Made by a program: the position numbers and the translations under genes
Notes under the pieces: model-generated
Told to the model about the DNA's origin: nothing
What the model saw: the letters and a program-made list of their open reading frames with translations, nothing else
The model's database searches: none
Assembly (NCBI GenBank): GCA_920105625.2
Contig: CAKKTE020000598.1
Location: 248,001 to 312,000, forward strand
Direction of reading: 5' to 3'
DNA: 64,000 nucleotides
Origin: Clusia tigrina
Taxonomy: Eukaryota > Arthropoda > Insecta > Diptera > Clusiidae
Shown here: positions 1 to 12,300 of the stretch, piece after piece
Numbering within the stretch: position 1 is the first letter of the stretch
How the letters are laid out: each line of letters starts with the position of its first letter

Positions 1-196
1 CCAGTAAAAAGTTGCAAGCATTTGTATGTTGCACACTTTGATAGGTGTAGGACGTACCGTATAGAAGTTAGGGCCATTTGAAATTTTAGCAGTGTTTGAT
101 TTGGGACTCAAGGGTAGCATAGCTTTGAGCGATAGCTTAAATTGACAAGAGGCTCGAGTTCTTTATTGTTACAAAATTTCAAGGTTTTATGACGCT

Positions 197-392
197 CCAG
201 TAAAAAGTTACAAGCATTTGTATGTTGCAAACTTTGATAGGTGTAGGACGTACCGTATAAAAGTTAGGGCCATTTGAAGTTTTATCAGGGTTTGATTTGG
301 GACTCAAGGGTAGCATAGCTTTGAGCGATAGCTTAAATTGACAAGAGGCTCGAGTACTTTATTCTTACAAAATGTCAAGGTTTTATGAAGCT
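197..392 (+). repeat. Reference 196-bp monomer with internal landmarks
   Basis: This complete copy is used here to number monomer positions from CCAG = 1. Landmarks in the usual monomer: A5 tract at 6-10; short dyad TACAA-gcat-TTGTA at 13-26; dyad CAAA-c-TTTG at 32-40; CpG-bearing GGACGTACCG at 50-59; a single TTAGGG at 68-73; AAATTTT at 81-87; direct repeat ATAGCTT..ATAGCTT starting at 120 and 133; XhoI-type palindrome CTCGAG at 153-158; AAAATTT at 173-179; TTTT at 185-188; and a fast-changing site at 193-198. There are five CpG dinucleotides in the usual form. No protein-coding pattern, polymerase III box pair or tRNA-like fold is evident. This particular copy has TCAGGG near position 90 where TCAGTG or GCAGTG is usual. 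Confidence 0.9.
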
Positions 393-3300
393 CCAGTAAA
401 AACTTACAAGCATTTGTATGTTGCAAACTTTGATAGGTGTAGGACGTACCGTATAGAAGTTAGGGCCATTTGAACTTTTATCAGTGTTTGATTTGGGACT
501 CAAGGGTAGCATAGCTTTGAGCGATAGCTTAAATTGACAAGAGCCTCGAGTTCTTTATTGTTACAAAATTTCAAGGTTTTATGACGCTCCAGTAAAAAGT
601 GACAAGCATTTGTATGTGGCAAACTTTGATAGGTGTAGGACGTACCGTATAGAAGTTAGGGCCATTTGAAATTTTAGCAGTGTTTGATTTGGGACTCAAG
701 GGTAGTATAGCTTTGAGCGATAGCTTAAATTGAGAAGAGGCTCAAGTACTATATTTTTACAAAATTTCAAGGTTTTATGACGCTCCAGTAAAAAGTTACA
801 AGCATTTGTATGTTGCAAACTTTGATAGGTGTAGGACGTACCGTATAAAAGTTAGGGCCATTTGAAGTTTTATCAGGGTTTGATTTGGGACTCAATGGTA
901 GCATAGCTTTGAGCGATAGCTTAAATTGACAAGAGGCTCAAGTACTTTATTGTTACAAAATTTCAAGATTTTATGACGCTCCAGTAAAAAGTTACAAGCA
1001 TTTGTATGTTGCAAACTTTGATAGGTGTAGGACGTACGGTATAGAAGTTACGGCAATTTGAAATTTTAGCAGTGTTTGATTTGGGACTCAAGGGTAGCAT
1101 AGCTTTGAGCGATAGCTTAAATTGACAAGAGGCTCGAGTTCTATATTGTTACAAAATTTCAAGGTTTTATGACGCTCGAGTAAAAAGTTACAAGCATTTG
1201 TATGTTGCAAACTTTGATAGGTGTAGGACGTACCGTATAGAAGTTAGGGCCATTTGAAATTTTAGCAGTGTTTGATTTGGGACTCAAGGGTAGCATAGCT
1301 TTGAGCGATAGCTTAAATTGACAAGAGCCTCGAGTTCTTTATTGTTACAAAATTTCAAGGTTTTATGACGCTCCAGTAAAAAGTTACAAGCATTTGTATG
1401 TGGCAAACTTTGATAGGTGTAGGACGTACCGTATAGAAGTTAGGGCCATTTGAAATGTTAGCAGTGTTTGATTTGGGACTCAAGGGTAGTATAGCTTTGA
1501 GCGATAGCTTAAATTTAGAAGAGGCTCGAGTACTATATTTTTACAAAATTTCAAGGTTTTATGACGCTCCAGTAATAAGTTAAAAGCATTTTTATGTTGC
1601 AAACTTTGATAGGTGTAGGACGTACCGTATAGAAGTTGGGGCCATTTGATGTTTTAGCAGTGTTTCATTTGGGACTCAAGGGTAGCATAGCTTTGAGCGA
1701 TAGCTTAAATTGACAAGAGGCTCGAGTACTTTATTGTTACAAAATGTCAAGGTTTTATGACGCTCCAGTAAACAGTTACAAGCATTTGTATGTTGCAAAC
1801 TTTGATAGGTGTAGGACGTACCGTATAGAAGTTAGGGCCATTTGAACTTTTATCAGTGTTTGATCTGGGACTCAAGGGTAGCATAGCTTTGAGCGATAGC
1901 TTAAATTGTCAAGAGGCTCGAGTACTTTATTGTTACAAAATTTCAAGGTTTTATGACGCTCCAGTAAAAAGTTACAAGCATTTGTATGTTGCAAACTTTG
2001 ATAGGTGTAGGACGTACCGTATAGAAGTTAGGGCCATTTGAAGTTTTATCAGTGTTTGATTTGGGACTCAAGGGTAGCATAGCTTTGAGCGATAGCTTAA
2101 ATTGACAAGAGGCTCGAGTACTTTATTGGTTCAAGATTTTATGACACTCCAGTAAAAAGTTGCAAGCATTTGTATGTTGCACACTTTGATAGGTGTAGGA
2201 CGTACCGTATAGAAGTTAGGGCCATTTGAAATTTTAGCAGTGTTTGATTTGGGACTCAAGGGTAGCATAGCTTTGAGCGATAGCTTAAATTGACAAGAGG
2301 CTCGAGTTCTTTATTGTTACAAAATTTCAAGATTTTATGACGCTCCAGTAAAAAGTTACAAGCATTTGTATGTTGCAAACTTTGATAAGTGTAGGACGTA
2401 CCGTATAGAAGTTAGGGCCATTTCAAATTTTAGCAGTGTTTGATTTGGGACTCAAGGGTAGCATAGTTTTGAGCGATAGCTTAAATTGACAAGAGGCTCG
2501 AGTACTTTATTGTTTCAAGATTTTAATACGCTCCAGTAAAAAGTTACAAGCATTTGTATGTTGCAAACTTTGATAGGTGTAGGACGTACCGTATAGAAGG
2601 TAGGGCCATTTGAAATTTTAGCAGTGTTTGATTTGGGACTCAAGGGTAGCATAGCTTTGAGCGATAGCTTAAATTGACAAGAGGCTTGAGTTCTATATTG
2701 TTACAAAATTTCAAGGTTTTATGACGCTCGAGTAAAAAGATACAAGCATTTGTATGTTGCAAACTTTGATAGGTGTAGGACGTACCGTATAGAAGTTAGG
2801 GCCATTTGAAGTTTATCAGTGTTTGATTTGGGACTCAAGGGTAGCATAGCTTTGAGCGATAGCTTAAATTGACAAGAGGCTCGAGTACTTTATTGTTACA
2901 AAATTTCAAGGTTTTATGACACTCCAGTAAAAAGTTACAAGCATTTGTATGTTGCAAACTTTGATAGGTGTAGGACGTACCGTATAGAAGTTAGGGCCAT
3001 TTGAAATTTTAGCAGTGTTTGATTTGGGACTCAAGGCTAGCATAGCTTTGAGCGATAGCTTAAATTGACAAGAGCCTCGAGTTCTTTATTGTTACAAAAT
3101 TTCAAAGTTTTATGACGCTGCAGTAAAAAGTTACAAGCATTTGTATGTGGCAAACTTTGATAGGTGTAGGGCGTACCGTATAGAAGTTAGGGCCATTTGA
3201 AATTTTAGCAGTGTTTGATTTGGGACTCAAGGGTAGTATAGCTTTGAGCGATAGCTTAAATTGACAAGAGGCTCGAGTACTATATTGTTACAAAATTTCA

Positions 3301-3944
3301 AGGTTTATGACGCTCCAGTAAAAAGTTACAAGCATTTGTATGTTGCAAACTTTGATAGGTGTAGGACGTACCGTATAAAAGTTAGGGCCATTTGAAGTTT
3401 TATCAGTGTTTGATTTGGGACTCAAGGGTAGCATAGCTTTGAGCGATAGCTTAAATTGACAAGAGGCTCGAGTACTTTATTGTTACAAAATTTCAAGATT
3501 TTATGACGCTCCAGTAAAAAGTTACAAGCATTTGTATGTTGCAAACTTTGATAGGTGTAGGACGTACCGTATAGAAGTTAGGGCCATTTAATATTTTTGC
3601 AGTGTTTGATTTGGGACTCAAGGACAGCATAGCTTTGAGCGATAGCTTAAATTGACAAGAGTCTCGAGTTCTTTATTGTTACAAAATTTCAAGGTTTTAT
3701 GACGCTCGAGTAAAAAGTTACAAGCATTTGTATGTTGCAAACTTTAATAGGTGTAGGACGTACCGTATAGAAGTTACGGTCATTTGAAGTTTTATCAGTG
3801 TTTGATTTGGGACTCAAGGGTAGCATAGCTTTGAGCGATAGCTTAAATTTACAAGAGGCTCGAGTACTTTATTGTTACAAAATTTCAAGGTTTTATGACG
3901 CTCCAGTAAAAAGTTACAAGCATTTGTATGTTGCAAACTTTGAG

Positions 3945-4609
3945 AGGTGTAGGACGTACCGTATAGAAGTTAGGGCCATTTGAAGTTTTATCAGTGTTTG
4001 ATTTGGGACTCAAGGGTAGCATAGCCTTGAGCGATAGCTTAAATTGGCTCGAGTACTTTATTGTTACAAAATGTCAAGGTTTTATGACGCTCCAGTAAAG
4101 AGTTACAAGCATTTGTATGTTGCAAACTTTGATAGGTGTAGGACGTACCGTATAAAAGTTAGGGCCATTTGAAGTTTTGTCATTGTTTGATTTGGGACTC
4201 AAGGGTAGCATAGCTTTGAGCGATAGCTTAAATTGACAAGAGGCTCGAGTACTTTATTGTTACAAAATTTCAAGATTTTATGACGCTCCAGTAAAAAGTT
4301 ACAAGCATTTGTATGTTGCAAACTTTGATAGGTACAGGACGTACCGTATAGAAGTTACGGCCATTTGAAGTTTTATCAGTGTTTGATTTGGGACTCAAGG
4401 GTAGCATAGCTTTGAGCGATAGCTTAAATTGACAAGAGGCTCGAGTACTTTATTGTTTCAAGGTTTTATGACGCTCCAATAAAAAGTTACAAGCATTTGT
4501 ATGTTGCAAACTTTGATAGGTGTAGGACGTACCGTATAGAAGTTAGGGCCATTTGAAATGTTAGCAGTGTTTGATTTGGGACTCAAGGGTAGCATAGCTT
4601 TGAGCGATA
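3945..4609 (+). repeat. Left copy of a 3,300-bp-spaced duplication
   Basis: This stretch reads identically to 7245-7909 in a line-by-line comparison. Shared rare markers are AGCCTTGAGC, a 7-bp deletion, AAAGAGTTAC, TTTTGTCATTG, GGTACAGGACG and CTCCAATAAAAAG. Identity breaks at both edges, with two differences near 3944-3954 and a C/T difference at 4611. The intervening 2.6 kb is not a clean copy, so this is a fragment of an older 3,300-bp higher-order repeat or the result of a local conversion tract. Confidence 0.85.
4041..4050 (+). repeat. Monomer with 7-bp deletion of ACAAGAG
   Basis: The usual ATTGACAAGAGGCTCGAG is shortened to ATTGGCTCGAG, removing seven bases next to the CTCGAG palindrome. 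The same deletion is at 7341-7350 inside the 3,300-bp-spaced duplicate and I saw it nowhere else, so it marks common descent of those two copies. Confidence 0.9.
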
Positions 4610-4739
4610 GCTTAAATTGACAAGAGGCTCGAGTACTTTATTGTTACAAAATTTCAAGGTTTTATGACGCTCCAGTAAAAAGTTACAAGCATTTGTATGT
4701 TGCAAACTTTGATAGGTGTAGGACGTACCGTATAGAAGT

Positions 4740-5990
4740 TAGGGCCATTTGAAGTTCTATCGGTGTTTGATTTGGGACTCAAGGGTAGCATAGCTTTGAG
4801 CGATAGATTCAATTGACAATTGGCTCGAGTACTTTATTGTTACAAAATTTCAAGGTTTTATGACGCTCCAGTAAAAAGTTACAAGCATTTGTATGTTGCA
4901 AACTTTGATAGGTGTAGGACGTACCGTATAGAAGTTAGGGCCATTTGAAGTTTTATAAGTATTTGATTGGGGACTCAAGGGTAGCATAGCTTTGAGGGAT
5001 AGGTTAAATTGACAAGAGGCTCGAGTACTTTATTGTTACAAAATTTCAAGGTTTAATGACGCTCCAGTAAAAAGTTAAAAGCATTTGTATGTTGCAAACT
5101 TTGATAGGTGTAGGACGTACCGTAAAAAAGTTAGGGCCATTTGAAGTTTTGTCATTGTTTGATTTGGGACTCAAGGGTAGCATAGCTTTGAGCGATAGCT
5201 TAAATTGACAAGAGGCTCGAGTACTTTATTGTTACAAAATTTCAAGGTTTTATGACGCTCCAGTAAAAAGTTACAAGCATTTGTATGTTGCAAACTTTGA
5301 TAGGTGCAGGACGTACCGCATAGAAGTTACGGCCATTTGAAGTTTTATCAGTATTTGATTTGGGACTCAAGGGTAGCATAGCTATGAGCGATAGCTTAAA
5401 TTGACAAGAGGCTCGAGTACTTTATTGTTTCAGGGTTTTATGACGCTCCAGTAAAAAGTTACAAGCATTTGTATGTTGCAAACTTTGATAGGTGTATGAC
5501 GTACCGTCTAGAAGTTAGGGCCATTTGAAATTTTAGCAGTGTTTGATTTGGGACTCAAGGGTAGCATAGCTTTGAGCGATAGCTTAAATTGACAAGAGGC
5601 TCGAGTACTTTATTGTTACAAAATTTCAAGGTTTTATGACGCTCCAGTAAAAAGTTACAAGCATTTGTATGTTGCAAACTTTGATAGGTGTAGGATGTAC
5701 CGTATAGAAGTTAGGGCCATTTGTAGTTCTATCAGTGTTTGATTTGGGACTCAAGGGTAGCATAGCTTTGAGCGATAGCTTAAATTGACAATTGGCTCGA
5801 GTACTTTATTGTTACAAAATTTCAAGGTTTTATGACGCTCCAGTAAAAAGTTACAAGCATTTGTATGTTGCAAACTTTGATAGGTGTAGGACGTATCGTA
5901 TAGAAGTTAGGGCCATTTGAAGTTTTATAAGTATTTGATTTGGGACTCAAGAGTAGCATAGCTTTGAGCTATAACTTAAATTAACAAGAG
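4740..5990 (+). repeat. Five-monomer (about 970-bp) local repeat
   Basis: Markers recur at about 970 bp here: TTTTGTCATTG at about 4174 and 5145, AGTTCTATC at about 4753 and 5725, and ACAATTGGCTCGAG at about 4815 and 5788. Five monomers with one 188-bp member give about this length. Copies differ at many bases, so the unit is older than the large blocks further right. Confidence 0.7.
4810..4822 (+). repeat. CAATTG-A-CAATTG perfect inverted repeat
   Basis: Two substitutions turn the usual AAATTGACAAGAGG region into CAATTGACAATTG, which is a perfect 13-bp inverted repeat with a single central base and also two MfeI-type sites. The related monomer at about 5785 keeps only the right half. It may be chance; no function is claimed. 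Confidence 0.8.
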
Positions 5991-6599
5991 GCTCGAGTAC
6001 TTTATTGTTACAAAATTTCAAGGTTTAATGACGCTCCAGTAAAAAGTTAGAAGCATTTGTATGTTGCAAACTTTGATAGGTGTAGGACGTACCGTATAGA
6101 AGTTAGGGCCATTTTAAATTTTAGCAGTGTTTGATTTGGGACTCAAGGGTAGCATAGCTTTGAGCGATAGCTTAAATTGACAAGAGGCTCGAGTACTTTA
6201 TTGTTTCAAGATTTTATGACGCTCCAGTAAAAAGTTACAAGCATTTGTATGTTGCAAACTTTGATAGGTGTAGGACGTACCGTATAGAAGTTAGGGCCAT
6301 TTGAAATTTTAGCAGTGTTTGATTTGGGTCTCAGGGGTAGCATAGCTTTGAGCGATAGCTTAAATTGACAAGAGGCTCGAGTTCTATATTGTTACAAAAT
6401 TTCAAGGTTTGATGACGCTCGAGTAAAAAGTTACAAGCATTTGTATGTTGCAAACTTTGATAGGTGTAGGACGTACCGTATAGAAGTTAGGGCCATTTGA
6501 AATTTTAGCAGTGTTTGATTTGGGACTCAAGGGTAGCATAGCTTTGAGCGTAAGCTTAAATTGACAAGAGCCTCGAGTTCTTTATTGTTACAAAATTTC

Positions 6600-7190
6600 A
6601 AGGTTTTATGACGCTCCAGTAAAAAGTTACAAGCATTTGTATGTTGCAAACTTTGATAGGTGTAGGACGTACCGTATAAAAGTTAGGGCCATTTGAAATT
6701 TTATCAGTGTTTGATTTGGGACTCAAGGGTAGCATAGCTTTGAGCGATAGCTTAAATTGACAAGAGGCTCGAGTACTTTATTGTTACAAAATTTCAAGAT
6801 TTTATGACGCTCCAGTAAAAAGTTACAAGCATTTGTATGTTGCAAACTTTGATAGGTGTAGGACGTACCGTATAGAAACTAGGGCCATTTGAAATTTTAG
6901 CAGTGTTTGATTGGGACTCAAGGGTAGCATAGCTTTGAGCGATAGCTTAAATTGACAAGAGGCTCGAGTTCTTTATTGTTACAAAATTTCAAGGTTTTAT
7001 GACGCTCGAGTAAAAAGTTACAAGCATTTGTATGTTGCAAACTTTGATAGGTGTAGGACGTACCGTATAGAAGTTACGGCAATTTGAAGTTTTATCAGTG
7101 TTTGATTTGGGACTCAAGGGTGGCATAGCTTTGAGCGATAGTTTAAATTGACAAGAGGCTCGAGTACTTTATTGTTACAAAATTTCAAGG
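6600..7190 (+). repeat. Diverged copy of 10,285-10,875
   Basis: At an offset of 3,685 bp this tract shares ordered markers with block A: CGTATAAAAG, a 1-bp deletion giving GTTTGATTGGG, the ACGGCAATTTG change at 7076 and 10761, AAGGGTGGCATAG, and TAGTTTAAATTG. Differences such as TTTTATCAG against TTTGATCAG show the pair is not recent. Confidence 0.75.
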
Positions 7191-7244
7191 TTTTATGAAG
7201 CTCCAGTAAAAAGTTACAAGCATTTGTATGTTGCAAACTTTGAT

Positions 7245-7909
7245 AGGTGTAGGATGTACCGTATAGAAGTTAGGGCCATTTGAAGTTTTATCAGTGTTTG
7301 ATTTGGGACTCAAGGGTAGCATAGCCTTGAGCGATAGCTTAAATTGGCTCGAGTACTTTATTGTTACAAAATGTCAAGGTTTTATGACGCTCCAGTAAAG
7401 AGTTACAAGCATTTGTATGTTGCAAACTTTGATAGGTGTAGGACGTACCGTATAAAAGTTAGGGCCATTTGAAGTTTTGTCATTGTTTGATTTGGGACTC
7501 AAGGGTAGCATAGCTTTGAGCGATAGCTTAAATTGACAAGAGGCTCGAGTACTTTATTGTTACAAAATTTCAAGATTTTATGACGCTCCAGTAAAAAGTT
7601 ACAAGCATTTGTATGTTGCAAACTTTGATAGGTACAGGACGTACCGTATAGAAGTTACGGCCATTTGAAGTTTTATCAGTGTTTGATTTGGGACTCAAGG
7701 GTAGCATAGCTTTGAGCGATAGCTTAAATTGACAAGAGGCTCGAGTACTTTATTGTTTCAAGGTTTTATGACGCTCCAATAAAAAGTTACAAGCATTTGT
7801 ATGTTGCAAACTTTGATAGGTGTAGGACGTACCGTATAGAAGTTAGGGCCATTTGAAATGTTAGCAGTGTTTGATTTGGGACTCAAGGGTAGCATAGCTT
7901 TGAGCGATA
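7245..7909 (+). repeat. Right copy of the 3,300-bp-spaced duplication
   Basis: Partner of 3945-4609, carrying the same rare markers in the same order. It is followed by monomers with TTTAAATTG and TATGAAGCTCC that the left copy lacks, so the shared tract ends sharply near 7910. Confidence 0.85.
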
Positions 7910-9315
7910 GTTTAAATTGACAAGAGGCTCGAGTACTTTATTGTTACAAAATTTCAAGGTTTTATGAAGCTCCAGTAAAAAGTTACAAGCATTTGTATGT
8001 TGCAAACTTTGATAGGTGTAGGACGTACCGTATAGAAGTTGGGGCCATTTGAAGTTTTATCAGTGTTTGATTTGGGAGTCAAGGGTAGCATAGCTTTGAG
8101 CGATAGCTTAAATTGACAAGAGGCTCGAGTACTTTATTGTTACAAAATGTCAAGGTTTTATGACGCTCCAGTAAAAAGTTACAAGCATTTGTATGTTGCA
8201 AACTTTGATAGGTGTAGGACGTACCGTATAGAAGTTTGGGCCATTTGAACTTTTATCAGTGTTTGATCTGGGACTCAAGGGTAGCATAGCTTTGAGCGAT
8301 AGCTTAAATTGTCAAGAGGCTCGAGTACTTTATTGTTACAAAATTTCAAGGCTTTATGACGCTCCAGTAAAAAGTTACAAGCATTTGTATGTTGCAAACT
8401 TTGATAGGTGTAGGACGTACCGTATAGAAGTTAGGGCTATTTGAAGTTTTATCAGTGTTTGATTTGGGACTCAAGGGTAGCATAGCTTTGAGCGATAGCT
8501 TAAATTGACAAGAGGCTCGAGTACTTTATTGTTTCAAGATTTTATGACGCTCCAGTAAAAAGTTACAAGCATTTGTATGTTGCAAACTTTGATAGGTGTA
8601 GGACATACCGTATAGAAGTTAGGGCCATTTGAAATTTTAGCAGTGTTTGATTTGGGACTCAAGGGTAGCATAGCTTTGAGCGATAGCTTATATTGACAAG
8701 AGGCTCGAGTTCTTTATTGTTACAAAATTTCAAGTTTTTATGACGCTCCAGTAAAAAGTTAGAAGCATTTGTATGTTGCAAACTTTGATAGGTGTAGGAC
8801 GTACCATATAGAAGTTAGGGCCATTTCAAATTTTAGCAGTGTTTGATTTGGGACTCAAGGGTAGCATAGCTTTGAGCGATAGCTTAAATTGACAAGAGGC
8901 TCGAATACTTTATTGTTTCAAGATTTTATGACGCTCCAGTAAAAAGTTACAAGCATTTGTATGTTGCAAACTTTGATAGGTTTAGGACGTACCGTATAGA
9001 AGTTAGGGCCATTTGAAATTTTAGCAGTGTTTGATTTGGGACTCAAGGGTAGCATAGGTTTGAGCGATAGCTTAAATTGACAAGAGGCTCGAGTTCTATA
9101 TTGTTACAAAATTTCAAGGTTTTATGACGCTCGAGTAAAAAGATACAAGCATTTGTATGTTGCAAACTTTGATAGGTGTAGGACGTACCGTATAGAAGTT
9201 AGGGCCATTTGAAGTTTATCAGTGTTTGATTTGGGACTCAAGGGTAGCATAGCTTTGAGCGATAGCTTAAATTGACAAGAGGCTAGAGTACTTTATTGTT
9301 ACAAAATTTCAAGGT

Positions 9316-9326
9316 TTTATTACCAG
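9316..9326 (+). repeat. 4-bp deletion at the monomer boundary
   Basis: TTTTATGACGCTCCAG is reduced to TTTTATTACCAG here and to TTTTATGACCAG at 16,508-16,519 and 25,848-25,859. The deletion is shared by blocks A, B and C, and the extra G/T difference separates A from B and C. It is a good marker for the order of block formation. Confidence 0.85.
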
Positions 9327-12300
9327 TAAAAAGTTACAAGCATTTGTATGTTGCAAACTTTGATAGGTGTAGGACGTACCGTATAGAAGTTAGGGCCATT
9401 TGAAATTTTAGCAGTGTTTGATTTGGGACTCAAGGGTAGCATAGCTTTGAGCGATAGCTTAAATTGACAAGAGCCTCGAGTTCTTTATGGTTACAAAATT
9501 TCAAGGTTTTATGACGCTGCAGTAAAAGTTACAAGCATTTGTATGTGGCAAACTTTGATAGGTGTAGGACGTACCGTATAGAAGTTAGGGCCATTTGAAA
9601 TTTAGCAGTGTTTGATTTGGGACTCAGGGGTAGCATAGCTTTGAGCGATAGCTTAAATTGACAAGAGGCTCGAGTTCTATATTGTTACAAAATTTCAAGG
9701 TTTTATGACGCTCGAGTAAAAAGTTACAAGCATTAGTATGTTGCAAACTTTGATAGGTGTAGGACCTACCGTATAGAAGTTAGGGCCATTTGAAATATTA
9801 TCAGTTTTTGATTTGGGACTCAAGGGTAGCATAGCTTTGAGCGATAGCTTAAATTGACAAGAGGCACGAGTACTTTATTGTTACAAAATTTCAAGGTTTT
9901 ATGACGCTGCAGTAAAAAGTTACAAGCATTTGTATGTTGCAAACTTTGATAGGTGTAGGACGTACCGTATAGAAGTTAGGGCCATTTGAAATTTTAGCAG
10001 TGTTTGATTTGGGACTCAGGGGTAGCATAGCTTTGAGCGATAGCTTAAATTGACAAGAGGTTCGAGTTCTATATTGTTACAAAATTTCAAGGTTTTATGA
10101 CGCTCGAGTAAAAAGTTACAAGCATTTGTATGTTGCAAACTTTGATAGGTGTAGGACGTACCGTATAGAAGTTAGGGCCATTTGAAATTTTAGCAGTGTT
10201 TGATTTGGGACTCAAGGGTAGCATAGCTTTGAGCGATAGCTTAAATTGACAAGAGCCTCGAGTTCTTTATTGTTACAAAATTTCAAGGTTTTATGACGCT
10301 CCAGTAAAAAGTTACAAGCATTTGTATGTTGCAAACTTTGATAGGTGTAGGACGTACCGTATAAAAGTTAGGGCCATTTGAAATTTGATCAGTGTTTGAT
10401 TTGGGACTCAAGGGTAGCATAGCTTTGAGCGATAGCTTAAATTGACAAGAGGCTCGAGTACTTTATTGTTACAAAATTTCAAGATTTTATGACGCTCCAG
10501 TAAAAAGTTACAAGCATTTGTATGTTGCAAACTTTGATAGGTGTAGGACGTACCGTATAGAAGTTAGGGCCATTTGAAATTTTAGCAGTGTTTGATTGGG
10601 ATTCAAGGGTAGCATAGCTTTGAGCGATAGTTTAAATTGACAAGAGGCTCGAGTTCTTTATTGTTACAAAATTTCAAGGTTTTATGACGCTCGAGTAAAA
10701 AGTTACAAGCATTTGTATGTTGCAAACTTTGATAGGTGTAGGACGTACCGTATAGAAGTTACGGCAATTTGAAGTTTTATCAGTGTTTGATTTGGGACTC
10801 AAGGGTGGCATAGCTTTGAGCGATAGTTTAAATTGACAAGAGGCTCGAGTACTTTATTGTTACAAAATTTCAAGGTTTTATGACGCTCCAGTAAAAAGTT
10901 ACAAGCATTTGTATGTTGCAAACTTTGATAGGTGTAGGACGTACCGTATAGAAGTTGGGGCCATTTGAAGTTTTATCAGTGTTTGATTTGGGACTCAAGG
11001 GTAGCATAGCTTTGAGCGATAGCTTAAATTGACAAGAGGCTCGAGTACTTTATTGTTACAAAATGTCAAGGTTTTATGACGCTCCAGTAAAAAGTTACAA
11101 GCATTTGTATGTTGCAAACTTTGATAGGTGTAGGACGTACCGTATAGAAGTTAGGGCCATTTGAACTTTTATCAGTGTTTGATCTGGGACTCAAGGGTAG
11201 CATAGCTTTGAGCGATAGCTTAAATTGTCAAGAGGCTCGAGTACTTTATTGTTACAAAATTTCAAGGTTTTATGACGCTCCAGTAAAAAGTTACAAGCAT
11301 TTTTATGTTGCAAACTTTGATAGGTGTAGGACGTACCGTATAGAAGTTAGGGCCATTTGAAGTTTTATAAGTGTTTGATTTGGGACTCAAGGGTAGCATA
11401 GCTTTGAGCGATAGCTTAAGTTGACAAGAGGCTCGAGTACTTTATTGTTTCAAGATTTTATGACGCTCTAGTAAAAAGTTACAAGCATTTGTATGTTGCA
11501 AACTTTGATAGGTGTAGGACATACCGTATAGAAGTTAGGGCCATTTGAAATTTTAACCTTGTTTGATTTGGGACTCAAGGGTAGCATAGCTTTGAGCGAT
11601 AGCTTAAATTGACAAGAGGCTCGAGTACTTTATTGTTACAAAATTTCAAGGTTTTATGACGCTAAAGTAAAAAGTTACAAGCATTTGTATGTTGCAAACT
11701 TTGATAGGTGTAGGACGTACCGTATAGAAGTTAGGGCCATTTGAAATTTTAGCAGTGTTTGATTTGGGACTCAAGGGTAGCATAGCTTTGAGCGATAGCT
11801 TAAATTGACAAGAGCCTCGAGTTCTTTATTGTTACAAAATTTCAAGGTTTTATGACGCTGCAGTAAAAAGTTACAAGCATTTGTATGTGGCAAACTTTGA
11901 TAGGTGTAGGACGTACCGTATAGAAGGTAGGGCCATTTGAAATTTTAGCAGTGTTTGATTTGGGACTCAGGGGTAGCATAGCTTTGAGCGATAGCTTAAA
12001 TTGACAAGAGGCTCAAGTTCTATATTGTTACAAAATTTCAAGGTTTTATGACGCTCGAGTAAAAAGTTACAAGCATTAGTATGTTGCAAACTTTGATTGG
12101 TGTAGGACCTACCGTATAGAAGTTAGGGCCATTTGAAATATTATCAGTGTTTGATTTGGGACTCAAGGGTAGCATTGCTTTTAGCGATAGCTTAAATTGA
12201 CAAGAGGCACGAGTACTTTATTGTTACAACATTTCAAGGTTTTATGACGCTGCAGTAAAAAGTTACAAGCATTTGTATGTGGCAAACTTTGATAGGTGTA

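Larger units (their letters stand above)
1..8259 (+). repeat. Left zone: scrambled, most diverged monomers
   Basis: Monomers here carry more private substitutions than the blocks to the right, and no single long period explains them. Short-range order is visible. The GAGCCTCGAG variant recurs at about 540 and 1326 and the GGTAGTATAG variant at about 703 and 1489, giving a four-monomer step of about 785 bp. Positions 1-180 resemble 2149-2328 (shared TTGCAAGC and TTGCACAC). The stretch from about 1.86 to 3.1 kb aligns with 8.26 to 9.5 kb at an offset of 6,403 bp, including a rare AAAGATACAAGC at 2736 and 9139, but with several differences. I read this as an older layer that was not included in the latest amplification waves. 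No gene is present. Confidence 0.75.

Noticed and set aside
68..73. TTAGGG telomere-type hexamer in each monomer
   Set aside because: Only single isolated copies, always in the same GTTAGGGCC context; no tandem telomeric run. Chance occurrence in the monomer.
1856..2041. 61-residue plus-strand open frame, also at 3798, 8259, 11175, 15256, 15452, 18368, 20515, 24596, 24792, 27708 and 29855
   Set aside because: It begins at GTG inside the monomer and is open only where the common TGA in AAATTGACAAG is changed to TGT or TTA. 196 is not a multiple of three, so frames shift every monomer. There is no ribosome site, no signal or domain, and copies spread simply with the satellite.
4041..4050. Possible functional site at the 7-bp deletion near CTCGAG
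   Set aside because: It occurs in only two copies that are duplicates of each other; best treated as a neutral marker.
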